From contig NZ_NEJH01000005.1 in the NCBI RefSeq assembly GCF_002113025.1, forward strand, positions 186,001 through 250,000: a DNA stretch of 64,000 bases, written 5' to 3'. The notes under the pieces are model-generated. The model did no database searches. It saw only the letters and a program-made list of their open reading frames with translations, and was not told where the DNA came from. The position numbers and the translations under genes were made by a program. The DNA is from Pseudomonas sp. B28(2017) (GTDB taxonomy: Bacteria > Pseudomonadota > Gammaproteobacteria > Pseudomonadales > Pseudomonadaceae). Of this stretch, positions 35,059 to 44,281 are shown piece by piece (the first letter of the stretch is position 1; every line of letters begins with the position of its first letter).

Positions 35059-35161
35059 CTGTAGGCGCGAGCTCGCTCGCGATGGTGGTTAACGATAACG
35101 AGTGCTTCCGGACTGTACGCGGCGCTCTCAATTGCATCGCGAGCAAGCTCGCTCCTACAGG
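35059..35161. repeat. REP pair (REPIN-like) between kdpB and kdpC
   Basis: Two inverted REP elements face each other: 35059-35085 (starting CCTGTAGGCGCGAGC) and 35134-35161 (ending GAGCAAGCTCGCTCCTACAG). The arms differ at two positions over about 27 bases. The 48 bases between them are unique. This matches the REPIN doublets known in fluorescent pseudomonads. It fills almost all of the kdpB-kdpC gap, inside the operon. Confidence 0.85.
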
Positions 35162-35188
35162 CTTTCCTGCGAATTCGAGGATTTTGAA

Positions 35189-35734
35189 ATGTCCACATTG
35201 ATACGCCCGGCCCTGAGCCTGCTGGTCCTGATGACGCTGATCACCGGCGTCGCTTATCCACTGGCGGTCACTGGTGTGGCCCAGGTCGCGTTCCCGGATC
35301 AGGCCAACGGCAGCCTGGTGCATGATGCCGAGGGCAAGGTCCGCGGTTCCTCGCTGATCGCCCAGGATTTCGTCGGTGACGCCTGGTTTCACCCGCGCCC
35401 TTCAGCCGGTGCCTTTGCCACTGTGTCGAGCAGTGCCAGCAACCTGTCGCCGAGCAACCCGGCCCTGGCGACGCGGGTGATCGACGATGCCAACAAACTG
35501 CTGGTGCCAGGCCAGGGGCCGGTGCCATTGGCGCTGGTCACTACGTCTGGCAGCGGTCTCGATCCGCACTTGCCACCGGCGGCGATTGCCTATCAACTGG
35601 CGCGTGTTGCGGCGGCGCGCAATCTGCCGGTAGCGACACTGCAGCAACTGCTGGACACCCACATCGAGCAGCCATTGTTAGGCCCGCCGGTGGTGAATGT
35701 GCTTGAGTTGAATCTGGCGCTGGAAAAACTGTAA
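35189..35734 (+). CDS. kdpC: K+-transporting ATPase subunit KdpC
   Basis: The 181-residue KdpC subunit has one N-terminal TM helix (RPALSLLVLMTLITGVAYPL) and a soluble periplasmic domain with FHPRPSAGAF, SSASNLSPSNPAL and LDPHLPPAAIAYQLAR. It completes the pump. The start at 35189 has GAGGATTTTGAA before it. The frame is open upstream through the REP pair, but that part is not conserved. No kdpD or kdpE follows: the next gene is on the other strand. Confidence 0.95.
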   Translation: MSTLIRPALSLLVLMTLITGVAYPLAVTGVAQVAFPDQANGSLVHDAEGKVRGSSLIAQDFVGDAWFHPRPSAGAFATVSSSASNLSPSNPALATRVIDDANKLLVPGQGPVPLALVTTSGSGLDPHLPPAAIAYQLARVAAARNLPVATLQQLLDTHIEQPLLGPPVVNVLELNLALEKL

Positions 35735-35750
35735 ACCGGCGGCGCAGCCA

Positions 35751-35847
35751 TTCGCGAGCAAGCCTGCTCCCACAAGGGTTCTTTTGTGAACACAGAATTG
35801 GTGTCCATACCGGGCAACTGTGGGGGCGGGCTTGCCCCGGGCGGCGT
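35751..35847. repeat. Diverged REP pair after kdpC
   Basis: TTCGCGAGCAAGCCTGCTCCCACA (35751-35774) and a worn inverted copy at 35819-35847 (CTGTGGGGGCGGGCTTGCCC at its start) lie in the gap between the convergent kdpC and EamA genes. The second copy has several changes. It is probably an old REP doublet. Confidence 0.7.
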
Positions 35848-35880
35848 TCCGACGAAGGCGTCATCCGAAACGCAACAATG

Positions 35881-36789
35881 CTACCGGTCCGTCACCAAAC
35901 CCGGTTTCACCGCAGCCGGCTTCAACACCAACCACAACGCCACCGCAATCAACACTCCGCCGTAGATATGCGCCATCGACAGCGGCTCATCGAGAAACAT
36001 CGCCCCCCACAACACGCCGAATGGCGGGATCATGAAGGTCACGGTCGACGACTTTACCGGGCCGATCGAACTGAGCAGCCGGAAGTAAATGATGTAGGCA
36101 AACGCGGTACACACCAGCCCCAGTCCCAGCAGCGACAACCAGACCTTCCATCCACCCCAGCTCGCTGGTGGCTGGCTGAGCACGCTGTAGCCGAACAACG
36201 GCAATATGAACAGGGTCGCGCCCAGCATGCTGCCCAGCGCCGACAGTCGACTGTCCAGCCCACCCGCCTGATCGAGCCAGCGCCGGGCGAGAAACCCGGA
36301 AAAACCGTAGCAAGTGGTGGCGAGCAGGCAGGCGAGTGCGCCCATCAGCAGTTGCATGTCGAACGCCACCGGACCGGCGCGGGTCAGGACGCCGACGCCG
36401 AGCAACCCGAGGAAAACCCCACTGAGCTTGGCGGCGGTGAGTCTTTCACTGAAGAACAGGCCACCGATCAGCACGCCCATCAGTGGCGTGGTGGCATTGA
36501 AAATCGCCGAGTAACCGGCCGGCAGCACCAGTGCCGCGACGCTGTAGAGTGTTGCCGGCAAGCCCGAGTTGAGCACGCCGAGTAGCATCACGGTCTTGAG
36601 CTTGCCCTTGAAATCCCAGCGGACACGTATCAGGCCAAGTATCACCACCAACCCGGCAGCGGCAATCGAGACGCGGAAAAAAGCCGTGGGAACGGTGCCG
36701 ATCACCGGGGCGATGATACGCATGAACAGGAAGCTCGCACCCCATATAGCCGCCAGTGACAGCATCCGAACAATATCGACAGGGTTCAC
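35881..36789 (-). CDS. EamA/DMT-family transporter
   Basis: A 302-residue inner-membrane exporter with ten TM helices in two EamA repeats: an N-terminal one with LSLAAIWGASFLFMRIIAPV and a C-terminal one with GLVCTAFAYIIYFRLLSSIGP. Such proteins export amino acids or other metabolites, and the substrate is unknown. The start is GTG 36789, six bases after AAGGAG. An upstream open frame is not conserved. It is divergent from aceK with about 180 bases between them. Confidence 0.88.
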   Translation of the reverse strand: MNPVDIVRMLSLAAIWGASFLFMRIIAPVIGTVPTAFFRVSIAAAGLVVILGLIRVRWDFKGKLKTVMLLGVLNSGLPATLYSVAALVLPAGYSAIFNATTPLMGVLIGGLFFSERLTAAKLSGVFLGLLGVGVLTRAGPVAFDMQLLMGALACLLATTCYGFSGFLARRWLDQAGGLDSRLSALGSMLGATLFILPLFGYSVLSQPPASWGGWKVWLSLLGLGLVCTAFAYIIYFRLLSSIGPVKSSTVTFMIPPFGVLWGAMFLDEPLSMAHIYGGVLIAVALWLVLKPAAVKPGLVTDR

Positions 36790-36968
36790 GATGTACTCCT
36801 TCCTTGATCGGGAGGTGAGTGTTGCCGAGCGCCTTGAGTCTGGCAACCGAAAACCGGGCATTGAACTCTTCAGGGCGTCGATGACGCGGCGGCGGGAAAA
36901 TTGCGCTTCTCCTGCACCCGGTTCACTGGCTAAGCTCAAGCCTTCCGAATTCCCGCAGAGGTCTCACC

Positions 36969-38681
36969 ATGCCGCAGCAATGGCCAGCCGCCGACATCGC
37001 CCGCTTGATCCTCGATGGCTTTGACGATTACCGCGAGCATTTTCGCCAGATCACTGACGGCGCCCGGGCCCGTTTCGAGCAGGCCCTGTGGCAAGAGACG
37101 CAATCGGCGTCGGCGGCACGAATCAACCTGTACGAAGAAAAAGTCGGCGAAACGGTGGAGCGACTGCGCACCGCGTTTGACGCCGACACGCTGGACGTCA
37201 GTTGCTGGCCGCTGGTCAAAAGCGCCTACATCAGCCTGATCGACCTGCGCTTCGACGATGAACTGTCCGAGACCTGGTACAACTCGATCTTCTGCGGGCT
37301 GTTCAGCCATGACCTGATCAGCGACGGCTGCATGTTCATCCACACCACCCGGCCGAGCCTGCGCCGTGCCCGGGCCGCGCAAACCCGCACCTATAAGCCG
37401 CAAGGCCAATTGTCGGCAATGCTCGCCAGCATTTTCGCCGACTACCGCTTCAGCGAAGAATACGCCGACCTGCCCGGGGACCTGCGCCGCCTCGAAGCGC
37501 AACTGCGCGAGAACCTGCCGGATTGGGTATGCAAGGACCCGGAGTTGAGTGTCGAGCTGTTTTCCTCGGTGCTGTACCGCAATAAAGGCGCGTACCTGGT
37601 GGGGCGCATCTACACCGCCGACGAGCAATGGCCGCTGGCAATTCCATTGCTGCACCTCGAAGGGCGCGGCATCCAGATCGATGCGCTGATCACCGACGAG
37701 GCGGACGTGTCGATCATTTTCTCCTTCACCCGCTCGTATTTCATGGTGGATGTGCCGGTGCCGGCGGAGTTTATCGGCTTCCTGCGGCGCATCCTGCCGG
37801 GTAAGCACATTGCCGAGCTGTACACCTCGATTGGCTTCTACAAGCACGGCAAGTCGGAGTTCTACCGGGCGCTGATCAACCACCTGGCCAACTCCGACGA
37901 CCAGTTCATCATGGCCCCCGGTGTGCGCGGCATGGTCATGAGCGTGTTCACCCTGCCGGGTTTCAACACCGTGTTCAAAATCATCAAGGACCGTTTCTCG
38001 CCGTCGAAAAACGTCGATCGCGCCACGGTGATCGAAAAGTACCGGCTGGTGAAGAGTGTCGACCGGGTCGGACGCATGGCCGATACCCAGGAGTTCGCCG
38101 ACTTTCGTTTCCCGCTGAGCAAGTTCGACCCGGCGTGCCTGGAGGAGTTGCTGGAAGTCGCGCCGTCCACGGTGTCGGTGGAAGGCGACACGGTACTGAT
38201 CCGTCACTGCTGGACCGAGCGACGCATGACCCCGCTGAACCTCTACCTGGAAAACGCCAATGAGGCGCAGGTACGCGAAGCCCTGGAAGACTACGGGCTG
38301 GCGATCAAGCAACTGGCGGCGGCCAACATCTTTCCCGGCGACATGCTGTTGAAGAACTTCGGGGTGACCCGTCACGGCCGGGTGGTGTTCTACGACTACG
38401 ACGAGATCTGCTTCCTCACCGAGGCCAATTTTCGCCACATCCCTGCACCGCGTACCCCCGAGGACGAAATGGCCTCCGAGCCGTGGTATTCGATCGGGCC
38501 GCTGGACGTGTTCCCGGAAGAGTTTCCGCCGTTCCTGTTTGCTGATTCGGGGCAGCGCCGGTTGTTCGACCAACTGCATGGCGAGTTGTACAACGCCGAT
38601 TACTGGAAGAGCCTGCAAGAGGCGATTCGGGCGGGGAAGGTGATTGATGTGTTTCCGTATCGGCGCAAGGGGCTGGATTAA
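36969..38681 (+). CDS. aceK: Isocitrate dehydrogenase kinase/phosphatase
   Basis: AceK phosphorylates and dephosphorylates isocitrate dehydrogenase, which sends isocitrate to the glyoxylate shunt on acetate. The length (570 residues) is normal. Visible family blocks are the ATP-binding region MAPGVRGMVMSVFTLPGFN followed by VFKIIKDRF, and the catalytic-loop region FPGDMLLKNFGVTRHGRVVF with YDYDEICFL. As in most pseudomonads it is not next to aceA/aceB. Its promoter lies in the gap shared with the divergent EamA gene. Confidence 0.96.
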   Translation: MPQQWPAADIARLILDGFDDYREHFRQITDGARARFEQALWQETQSASAARINLYEEKVGETVERLRTAFDADTLDVSCWPLVKSAYISLIDLRFDDELSETWYNSIFCGLFSHDLISDGCMFIHTTRPSLRRARAAQTRTYKPQGQLSAMLASIFADYRFSEEYADLPGDLRRLEAQLRENLPDWVCKDPELSVELFSSVLYRNKGAYLVGRIYTADEQWPLAIPLLHLEGRGIQIDALITDEADVSIIFSFTRSYFMVDVPVPAEFIGFLRRILPGKHIAELYTSIGFYKHGKSEFYRALINHLANSDDQFIMAPGVRGMVMSVFTLPGFNTVFKIIKDRFSPSKNVDRATVIEKYRLVKSVDRVGRMADTQEFADFRFPLSKFDPACLEELLEVAPSTVSVEGDTVLIRHCWTERRMTPLNLYLENANEAQVREALEDYGLAIKQLAAANIFPGDMLLKNFGVTRHGRVVFYDYDEICFLTEANFRHIPAPRTPEDEMASEPWYSIGPLDVFPEEFPPFLFADSGQRRLFDQLHGELYNADYWKSLQEAIRAGKVIDVFPYRRKGLD

Positions 38682-38698
38682 AGGTAACGCCTACTGAT

Positions 38699-38726
38699 GC
38701 CTACGCGGGCTTGCCCGCGAAAAGGC
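38699..38726. repeat. Short REP-like palindrome after aceK
   Basis: CGCGGGCTTGCCCGCG (38704-38719) is a near-perfect hairpin inside GCCT...AGGC flanks, 17 bases after the aceK stop. It resembles a distinct REP class with core GGGCTTGCCC rather than the GAGCGAGC class seen elsewhere. It may act as a transcription stop. Confidence 0.65.
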
Positions 38727-38824
38727 TAGACACGGTCTGGAGTCATGCACCGCACCATTATTTATGCCGCCAAATCTGCGACAATCGCCACCCTGCGCCA
38801 CTAGACGACTGAATTGCGTACCCG

Positions 38825-41800
38825 ATGACCGACGAATCGCCCTCCATCGACAAACTGCTGAAAAACCTCGATCACGCCATGCTCGCTGACCGCCACCGGC
38901 TGCGGCGGCAGTTGCTTGAGCTGCGCAAGAAACCCGACGAGGCCAAGCTGGCCCAGTGGGTGGCGCGCCTGCAGGCGTCCTGTGACCAGGTGCTGGCGCG
39001 CAAGGCCAGCCTGCCGGTGATTCGTTACGACGACAGCCTGCCGATCGCCGCCAAGCGCGACGAAATCAAGAAAGCGCTGGAAAAGCACCAGGTGCTGATC
39101 ATCGCCGGCGAAACCGGTTCGGGTAAAACCACCCAGTTGCCGAAGATCTGTCTGGAAATCGGTCGCGGCCAGCATGGCCTGATCGGCCACACCCAGCCGC
39201 GCCGGATCGCTGCGCGCAGCGTCGCCAGCCGGGTGGCTGAAGAGCTCGGCACACCGCTGGGCGCGCTGGTCGGCTATCAGGTGCGCTTCGAGGATCAGAG
39301 CGATGCCAACACCCTGATCAAACTGATGACCGACGGCATCCTGCTCGCGGAAACCCAGAACGACCGCTATCTGGAACGCTACGACACGATCATCGTCGAC
39401 GAAGCCCACGAACGCAGCCTCAACATCGACTTCCTGCTCGGCTACCTGAAAACCCTGCTGCCACGGCGTCCGGACCTGAAGGTCATCATCACTTCGGCGA
39501 CCATCGACCTGGAGCGTTTCTCCAGGCATTTTGACGATGCGCCGATTGTCGAAGTGTCCGGCCGCACTTTCCCGGTGGACACCTGGTATCGCCCGTTGAC
39601 TCTGGAGCAGGACGAAGAGGGCAACCGCGTCGAGGACGACCTGACGGTGGATCAGGCGATCCTCGCCACCCTCGATGAAATCGCCGCGTATGAACGCAGC
39701 GAGCGGCGCAGCCCCGGTGACGTGCTGGTGTTCCTGCCGGGTGAGCGCGAGATTCGCGACGCCGCCGACATGTTGCGCAAGGCTCAGCTCAAGCACACCG
39801 AAATCCTGCCGTTGTATGCGCGGCTGTCGCCGGCCGAGCAGCAGCGGATTTTCCAGTCGCACCCGGGCCGTCGTGTGGTCCTGGCGACCAACGTCGCGGA
39901 AACCTCGCTGACCGTGCCGGGCATCCGTTATGTGATCGACAGCGGCACCGCGCGCATCAGCCGCTACAGCTACCGGGCCAAGGTTCAGCGCCTGCCGATC
40001 GAGGCCATTTCCCAGGCTAGTGCCAACCAGCGCAAGGGCCGTTGCGGACGGGTCGAACCAGGCATTTGCGTGCGCCTGTACAGCGAAGAGGATTTCCTCG
40101 GTCGCCCGGAATTCACCGATCCGGAGATCCTGCGCACCAACCTCGCGGCGGTCATCTTGCAGATGTTGCATCTGCGCCTCGGTGAGATCACCGCGTTCCC
40201 GTTCATTGAGCCGCCCGATGGCAAGGCCATCAGCGACGGTTTCAACCTGCTGCAAGAGCTCTCGGCGGTGGATCGCAACAGTCAATTGACGCCGCTCGGC
40301 CGTCAACTGGCGCGGCTGCCGGTGGATCCGCGCATGGGCCGCATGTTGCTCGAAGCGGCGAAGCTCGGCAGCTTGCAGGAAGTGCTGATCGTCGCCAGCG
40401 CCATGTCGATCCAGGACCCGCGTGAGCGCCCGCCGGAGCGTCAGCAAGCGGCGGATCAGGCCCACGCCCAGTGGAAAGACGCCGACTCGGACTTCGCTGG
40501 ACTGGTCAATCTGTGGCGCGGTTTCGAGGAACAGCGCCAGGCACTGGGGGCCAACCCGCTGCGCAACTGGTGCCGCAAGAACTTCCTGAATTACCTGCGC
40601 CTGCGCGAATGGCGCGACTCCCATCGTCAGCTGAGCCTGATCTGCCGCGACATGCAGTTGAGCCTCAATAAAGAGCCGGCGGACTATCCGAAACTGCACA
40701 AAGCGGTGCTGGTGGGGTTGCTGAGCCAGATCGGCCAGAAAACCGAAGAGGGTGATTACCTCGGTGCGCGTCAGCGGCGGTTCTGGATTCATCCGTCGTC
40801 GGGTATCGGTAAAAAGCGTCCGCAGTGGCTGATGACCGCCGAACTGGTGGAAACCACCAAGCTCTACGCGCGCATGGTGGCGAAGATCGACGCCGACTGG
40901 ATCGAGCCGCTGGCCGGGCATCTGATCAAGAAAAACCACTTCGAACCCCACTGGGAGAAGAAGCGCGGCCAGGTCGTGGCGTTCGAGCAGATCACCCTGT
41001 TCGGGTTGATCGTGGTGGGCCGTCGGCCGGTGCATTACGGGCCGGTGGACCCGGTGGTGTCTCGCGAATTGTTCATCCGCGAAGGGCTGGTGCGCGGCGA
41101 GATCCAGTCGAAGGCCAAGTGCCTGAGCGCCAACAAACAGTTGCTGGAACAACTCGACGAACTGGAAGCCAAGGCCCGTCGTCGCGACATCCTCGCCGAC
41201 GAAGAGACCCTGTTCGCCTTTTACGACGCGCGACTGCCGGCGCAGATCCATCAGACAGCGACCTTCGACAGTTGGTATCGGATCAACAGCCAGAAAGACC
41301 CACAGTTGCTGATCATGCGCGAAGAGGACGTGCTGGCCCGCGAAGCCAGTGAAGTCACCGCCCAGCACTACCCGGATACGCTGCACATCGGCGATCTGGA
41401 ACTGGCGCTCGGTTACCACTTCGAACCCAACCACCCACGGGACGGCGTGACCCTGCGCGTGCCGGCACCGCTGTTGCCGATGCTGCCACCGGAGCGCCTG
41501 GAATGGCTGGTGCCGGGTGTCATCGAAGCCAAGTGCATTGCGCTGGTGCGCAACTTGCCCAAGGCCTTGCGCAAGAACTTCGTACCGGTGCCGGACTTCG
41601 TCAAGGCGGCCTTGCAGCGCATGACCTTTGCCGAGGGCTCGCTGCCCCTGGCCCTGGGGCGCGAGCTGTTGCGCATGACCGGTGCGCGGGTCAGCGATGA
41701 AGCCTGGGCCGAGGCGGCGCAGCAGGTCGAAAGCCATCTGCGGATGAACCTGGAAATTGTCGACGGCCAGGGCAAGTTCCTCGGTGAAGGTCGTGACCTG

Positions 41801-42736
41801 GCTGAGCTGACTGCGCGTTTCGCCGAAGCGAGCCAGGCGGCGTTGGCCGTCCCGCAAACCGCGAAAAGCCAGCAACCGGTGGAGCCGAAAGTGTTCGCCG
41901 CCGTCGCCGAGAAAACCCGGCAGAAGATCGCCGGACTGTCGATGACGGTGTATCCGGCGCTGGTGGAGGAGAGCGGCACGGTCAAGGAAGGTCGCTTTTC
42001 CACGCCGGCCGAAGCCGAGTTCCAGCATCGCCGTGCACTGCAACGCCTGCTGATGCAGCAACTGGCCGAATCGGCGAAGTTCCTGCGCGGCAAGTTGCCG
42101 GGCCTGACCGAATTGGGGCTGTTGTATCGCGACATGGGGCGTGTCGATGCGTTGGTGGAAGACATTCTGCTGGCCAGCCTCGACAGCTGCATTCTTGAGG
42201 GCGAAGACCCGCTGCCTCGTGACGGTGCGGGTCTGGCGTCCCTGGCTGAACGCAAGCGCGGCGCCTGGACCGAGCACGCCGAGCGAGTGGCGAAGCTGAC
42301 CCTGGAAATCCTCAAGCTCTGGCACGGTTTGCAAAAGCGCTTCAAGGGCAAGATCGATCTGGCGCAAGCCGTGGCCCTGAACGACATCAAGCAGCAGCTC
42401 AGCCACCTGGTCTATCCGGGTTTTGTCCGGGAAACGCCGATGCAGTGGCTCAAGGAGTTGCCGCGTTACCTCAAGGCCATCGAACAACGCTTCGAAAAAA
42501 TCGGCGCCCAGGTGCAGCGCGACCGGGTCTGGAGCGGCGAATTGAGCGGCCTGTGGACGCAATACCAGACCCGCGCCAGCAAACACGCCCAGGAAGGCAA
42601 GCGTGATCCGCAGCTGGAGTTGTATCGCTGGTGGCTGGAGGAATACCGGGTTTCGCTGTTTGCCCAGCAACTGGGAACCAAGGTGCCGATCTCCGACAAG
42701 CGGCTGAACAAGCAGTGGAGTCAGGTAGAGGCCTGA
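38825..42736 (+). CDS. hrpA: ATP-dependent RNA helicase HrpA
   Basis: A 1303-residue DEAH-box helicase, normal HrpA length. Motif I is AGETGSGKTTQLPKI, motif II DEAHERSLNIDFLLGYLK, motif III ITSATID, and motif VI QRKGRCGRVEPG. After the helicase core come the helicase-associated HA2/OB regions and the long HrpA-specific C-terminal domain. In E. coli HrpA acts on mRNA processing and stalled ribosome collisions. The ATG at 38825 has no clear Shine-Dalgarno, which is unusual for its neighbours. It is probably transcribed alone. Confidence 0.96.
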   Translation: MTDESPSIDKLLKNLDHAMLADRHRLRRQLLELRKKPDEAKLAQWVARLQASCDQVLARKASLPVIRYDDSLPIAAKRDEIKKALEKHQVLIIAGETGSGKTTQLPKICLEIGRGQHGLIGHTQPRRIAARSVASRVAEELGTPLGALVGYQVRFEDQSDANTLIKLMTDGILLAETQNDRYLERYDTIIVDEAHERSLNIDFLLGYLKTLLPRRPDLKVIITSATIDLERFSRHFDDAPIVEVSGRTFPVDTWYRPLTLEQDEEGNRVEDDLTVDQAILATLDEIAAYERSERRSPGDVLVFLPGEREIRDAADMLRKAQLKHTEILPLYARLSPAEQQRIFQSHPGRRVVLATNVAETSLTVPGIRYVIDSGTARISRYSYRAKVQRLPIEAISQASANQRKGRCGRVEPGICVRLYSEEDFLGRPEFTDPEILRTNLAAVILQMLHLRLGEITAFPFIEPPDGKAISDGFNLLQELSAVDRNSQLTPLGRQLARLPVDPRMGRMLLEAAKLGSLQEVLIVASAMSIQDPRERPPERQQAADQAHAQWKDADSDFAGLVNLWRGFEEQRQALGANPLRNWCRKNFLNYLRLREWRDSHRQLSLICRDMQLSLNKEPADYPKLHKAVLVGLLSQIGQKTEEGDYLGARQRRFWIHPSSGIGKKRPQWLMTAELVETTKLYARMVAKIDADWIEPLAGHLIKKNHFEPHWEKKRGQVVAFEQITLFGLIVVGRRPVHYGPVDPVVSRELFIREGLVRGEIQSKAKCLSANKQLLEQLDELEAKARRRDILADEETLFAFYDARLPAQIHQTATFDSWYRINSQKDPQLLIMREEDVLAREASEVTAQHYPDTLHIGDLELALGYHFEPNHPRDGVTLRVPAPLLPMLPPERLEWLVPGVIEAKCIALVRNLPKALRKNFVPVPDFVKAALQRMTFAEGSLPLALGRELLRMTGARVSDEAWAEAAQQVESHLRMNLEIVDGQGKFLGEGRDLAELTARFAEASQAALAVPQTAKSQQPVEPKVFAAVAEKTRQKIAGLSMTVYPALVEESGTVKEGRFSTPAEAEFQHRRALQRLLMQQLAESAKFLRGKLPGLTELGLLYRDMGRVDALVEDILLASLDSCILEGEDPLPRDGAGLASLAERKRGAWTEHAERVAKLTLEILKLWHGLQKRFKGKIDLAQAVALNDIKQQLSHLVYPGFVRETPMQWLKELPRYLKAIEQRFEKIGAQVQRDRVWSGELSGLWTQYQTRASKHAQEGKRDPQLELYRWWLEEYRVSLFAQQLGTKVPISDKRLNKQWSQVEA

Positions 42737-42742
42737 CCCCCC

Positions 42743-42770
42743 CCTGTAGGAGCGAGCTCGCTCCTACAGG
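42743..42770. repeat. REP palindrome after hrpA
   Basis: A perfect 28-base palindrome with half-arm CCTGTAGGAGCGAG and no spacer, seven bases after the hrpA stop. It can fold into a very stable hairpin with almost no loop or as a cruciform. It is the GTAGGAGCGAG class of pseudomonad REP. Confidence 0.88.
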
Positions 42771-42983
42771 TCTGTTGTCGCTCTCGCAAAAGGGGCGAAA
42801 ACCCAAGGTTTATGGCAAACTTCGCGCCTATAAACACCGGCCCCGCGGTTTTGAGCCTTCCAGTTCGCGGGCAGGTCGGAATAAAGCGATGCCAGGTTTG
42901 CGTCCCCCGGATGGGAATAGACCCTTTGTGTGTTGGTACGACGGTGCCAATACTTTCTGCCTGAACAGATTAGAGACACGACC

Positions 42984-44105
42984 ATGCATAAAGTCGTCAT
43001 CAGTGGCACCGGCCTGTACACCCCGGCCAACAGCATTTCCAACGAAGAGCTGGTCCAGTCTTTCAATACCTACGTCGCGCAATTCAACGCCGATAACGCC
43101 GATGCCATCGCCCGCGGTGAAGTGCAAGCGTTGACCGAATCCAGCGCCGCATTCATCGAAAAAGCCTCCGGCATCAAGAGCCGCTTTGTCATGGACAAGG
43201 ACGGCATCCTCGACCCGCAACGCATGGCTCCACGCCTGCCGGAACGTTCCAACGAAGAGTGGTCAGTGCTTTGCCAGATGGCCATCGGCGCGGCCGAACA
43301 AGCCTTGCAGCGCGCCGGCAAGACCGCAGCGGACATCGACGGCGTGATCGTCGCCTGCTCCAACCTGCAACGCGCCTATCCGGCCATTGCCATCGAAGTC
43401 CAGGAAGCACTGGGCATTCAGGGTTTCGGTTTCGACATGAACGTGGCGTGCTCTTCGGCGACCTTCGGTATCCAGACCGCTGCCAACAGCATCCAGTTGG
43501 GCCAGGCCCGGGCGATCCTGATGGTCAACCCGGAAGTCTGCACCGGCCACCTGAACTTCCGTGACCGCGACAGCCACTTCATCTTCGGCGATGCCGCCAC
43601 CGCGGTGATCATCGAACGTGCCGACCTGGCGACGTCCAGATACCAGTTCGACATTGTCAGCACCAAGCTGCTGACCAAGTTCTCCAATAACATCCGCAAC
43701 AACTTCGGCTTCCTCAACCGCGCGGCGGAAGAGGGCATCGGCGCCAAGGACAAACTGTTCGTGCAGGAAGGCCGCAAGGTGTTCAAGGAAGTCTGCCCGA
43801 TGGTGGCCGAGCTGATCAGTGAGCATCTGCAGGAGAATCAGCTCAACATCGGTGACGTGAAGCGCTTCTGGCTGCACCAGGCCAACCTCAGCATGAACCA
43901 CCTGATCGTCAAGAAACTGCTGGGCCGCGACGCCACCGAACAGGAAGCCCCGGTGATTCTCGACACCTACGCCAACACCAGTTCCGCCGGTTCCGTGATT
44001 GCGTTCCACAAGAACCAGGACGATCTGCCCGCCGGCTCTCTGGCCGTGCTCAGCTCGTTCGGCGCCGGTTATTCGATTGGTAGCGTGTTGCTGCGCAAGC
44101 GCTGA
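42984..44105 (+). CDS. Beta-ketoacyl-ACP synthase III-like enzyme (FabH2 type)
   Basis: A 373-residue thiolase-fold condensing enzyme. The catalytic Cys156 lies in NVACSSATFGIQTAAN, the His in FWLHQANLSMNHLIV, and the Asn in DTYANTSSAGSV. Length and the insert near residues 30-70 fit the longer FabH paralogue of pseudomonads (PA3286 type), which channels medium-chain acyl-CoA from beta-oxidation into fatty acid synthesis. That function comes from memory of the P. aeruginosa protein. ATG 42984 begins the conserved MHKVVISGTGLYTP. A strong terminator follows. Confidence 0.88.
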   Translation: MHKVVISGTGLYTPANSISNEELVQSFNTYVAQFNADNADAIARGEVQALTESSAAFIEKASGIKSRFVMDKDGILDPQRMAPRLPERSNEEWSVLCQMAIGAAEQALQRAGKTAADIDGVIVACSNLQRAYPAIAIEVQEALGIQGFGFDMNVACSSATFGIQTAANSIQLGQARAILMVNPEVCTGHLNFRDRDSHFIFGDAATAVIIERADLATSRYQFDIVSTKLLTKFSNNIRNNFGFLNRAAEEGIGAKDKLFVQEGRKVFKEVCPMVAELISEHLQENQLNIGDVKRFWLHQANLSMNHLIVKKLLGRDATEQEAPVILDTYANTSSAGSVIAFHKNQDDLPAGSLAVLSSFGAGYSIGSVLLRKR

Positions 44106-44120
44106 AATTGTTCGCGGTAA

Positions 44121-44152
44121 AAAAGTCGCAGCCAATGGCTGCGATTTTTTTT
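44121..44152 (+). terminator. Intrinsic terminator after the FabH2-type gene
   Basis: TCGCAGCCA (44126-44134) pairs with TGGCTGCGA (44136-44144), preceded by AAAAG and followed by eight T bases. It lies about 20 bases after the stop. Confidence 0.92.
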
Positions 44153-44281
44153 GCAGAAGTACAACCAGAAAACAGAACCAGCCTGGCGTTGTTATATCGG
44201 AGGATGATGGGGACCGAGATAACAACGACAGGCTGCAAAGGCGTCCCGGGCTTCCTTGCCCGAGTCGTGTAGCGGGGTGAA

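Noticed and set aside
38801..42670. A 1289-codon open frame antisense to hrpA
   Set aside because: It mirrors hrpA almost end to end in the frame that GC-rich codon use leaves open. Its translation has no family features, while the plus strand has every helicase motif.
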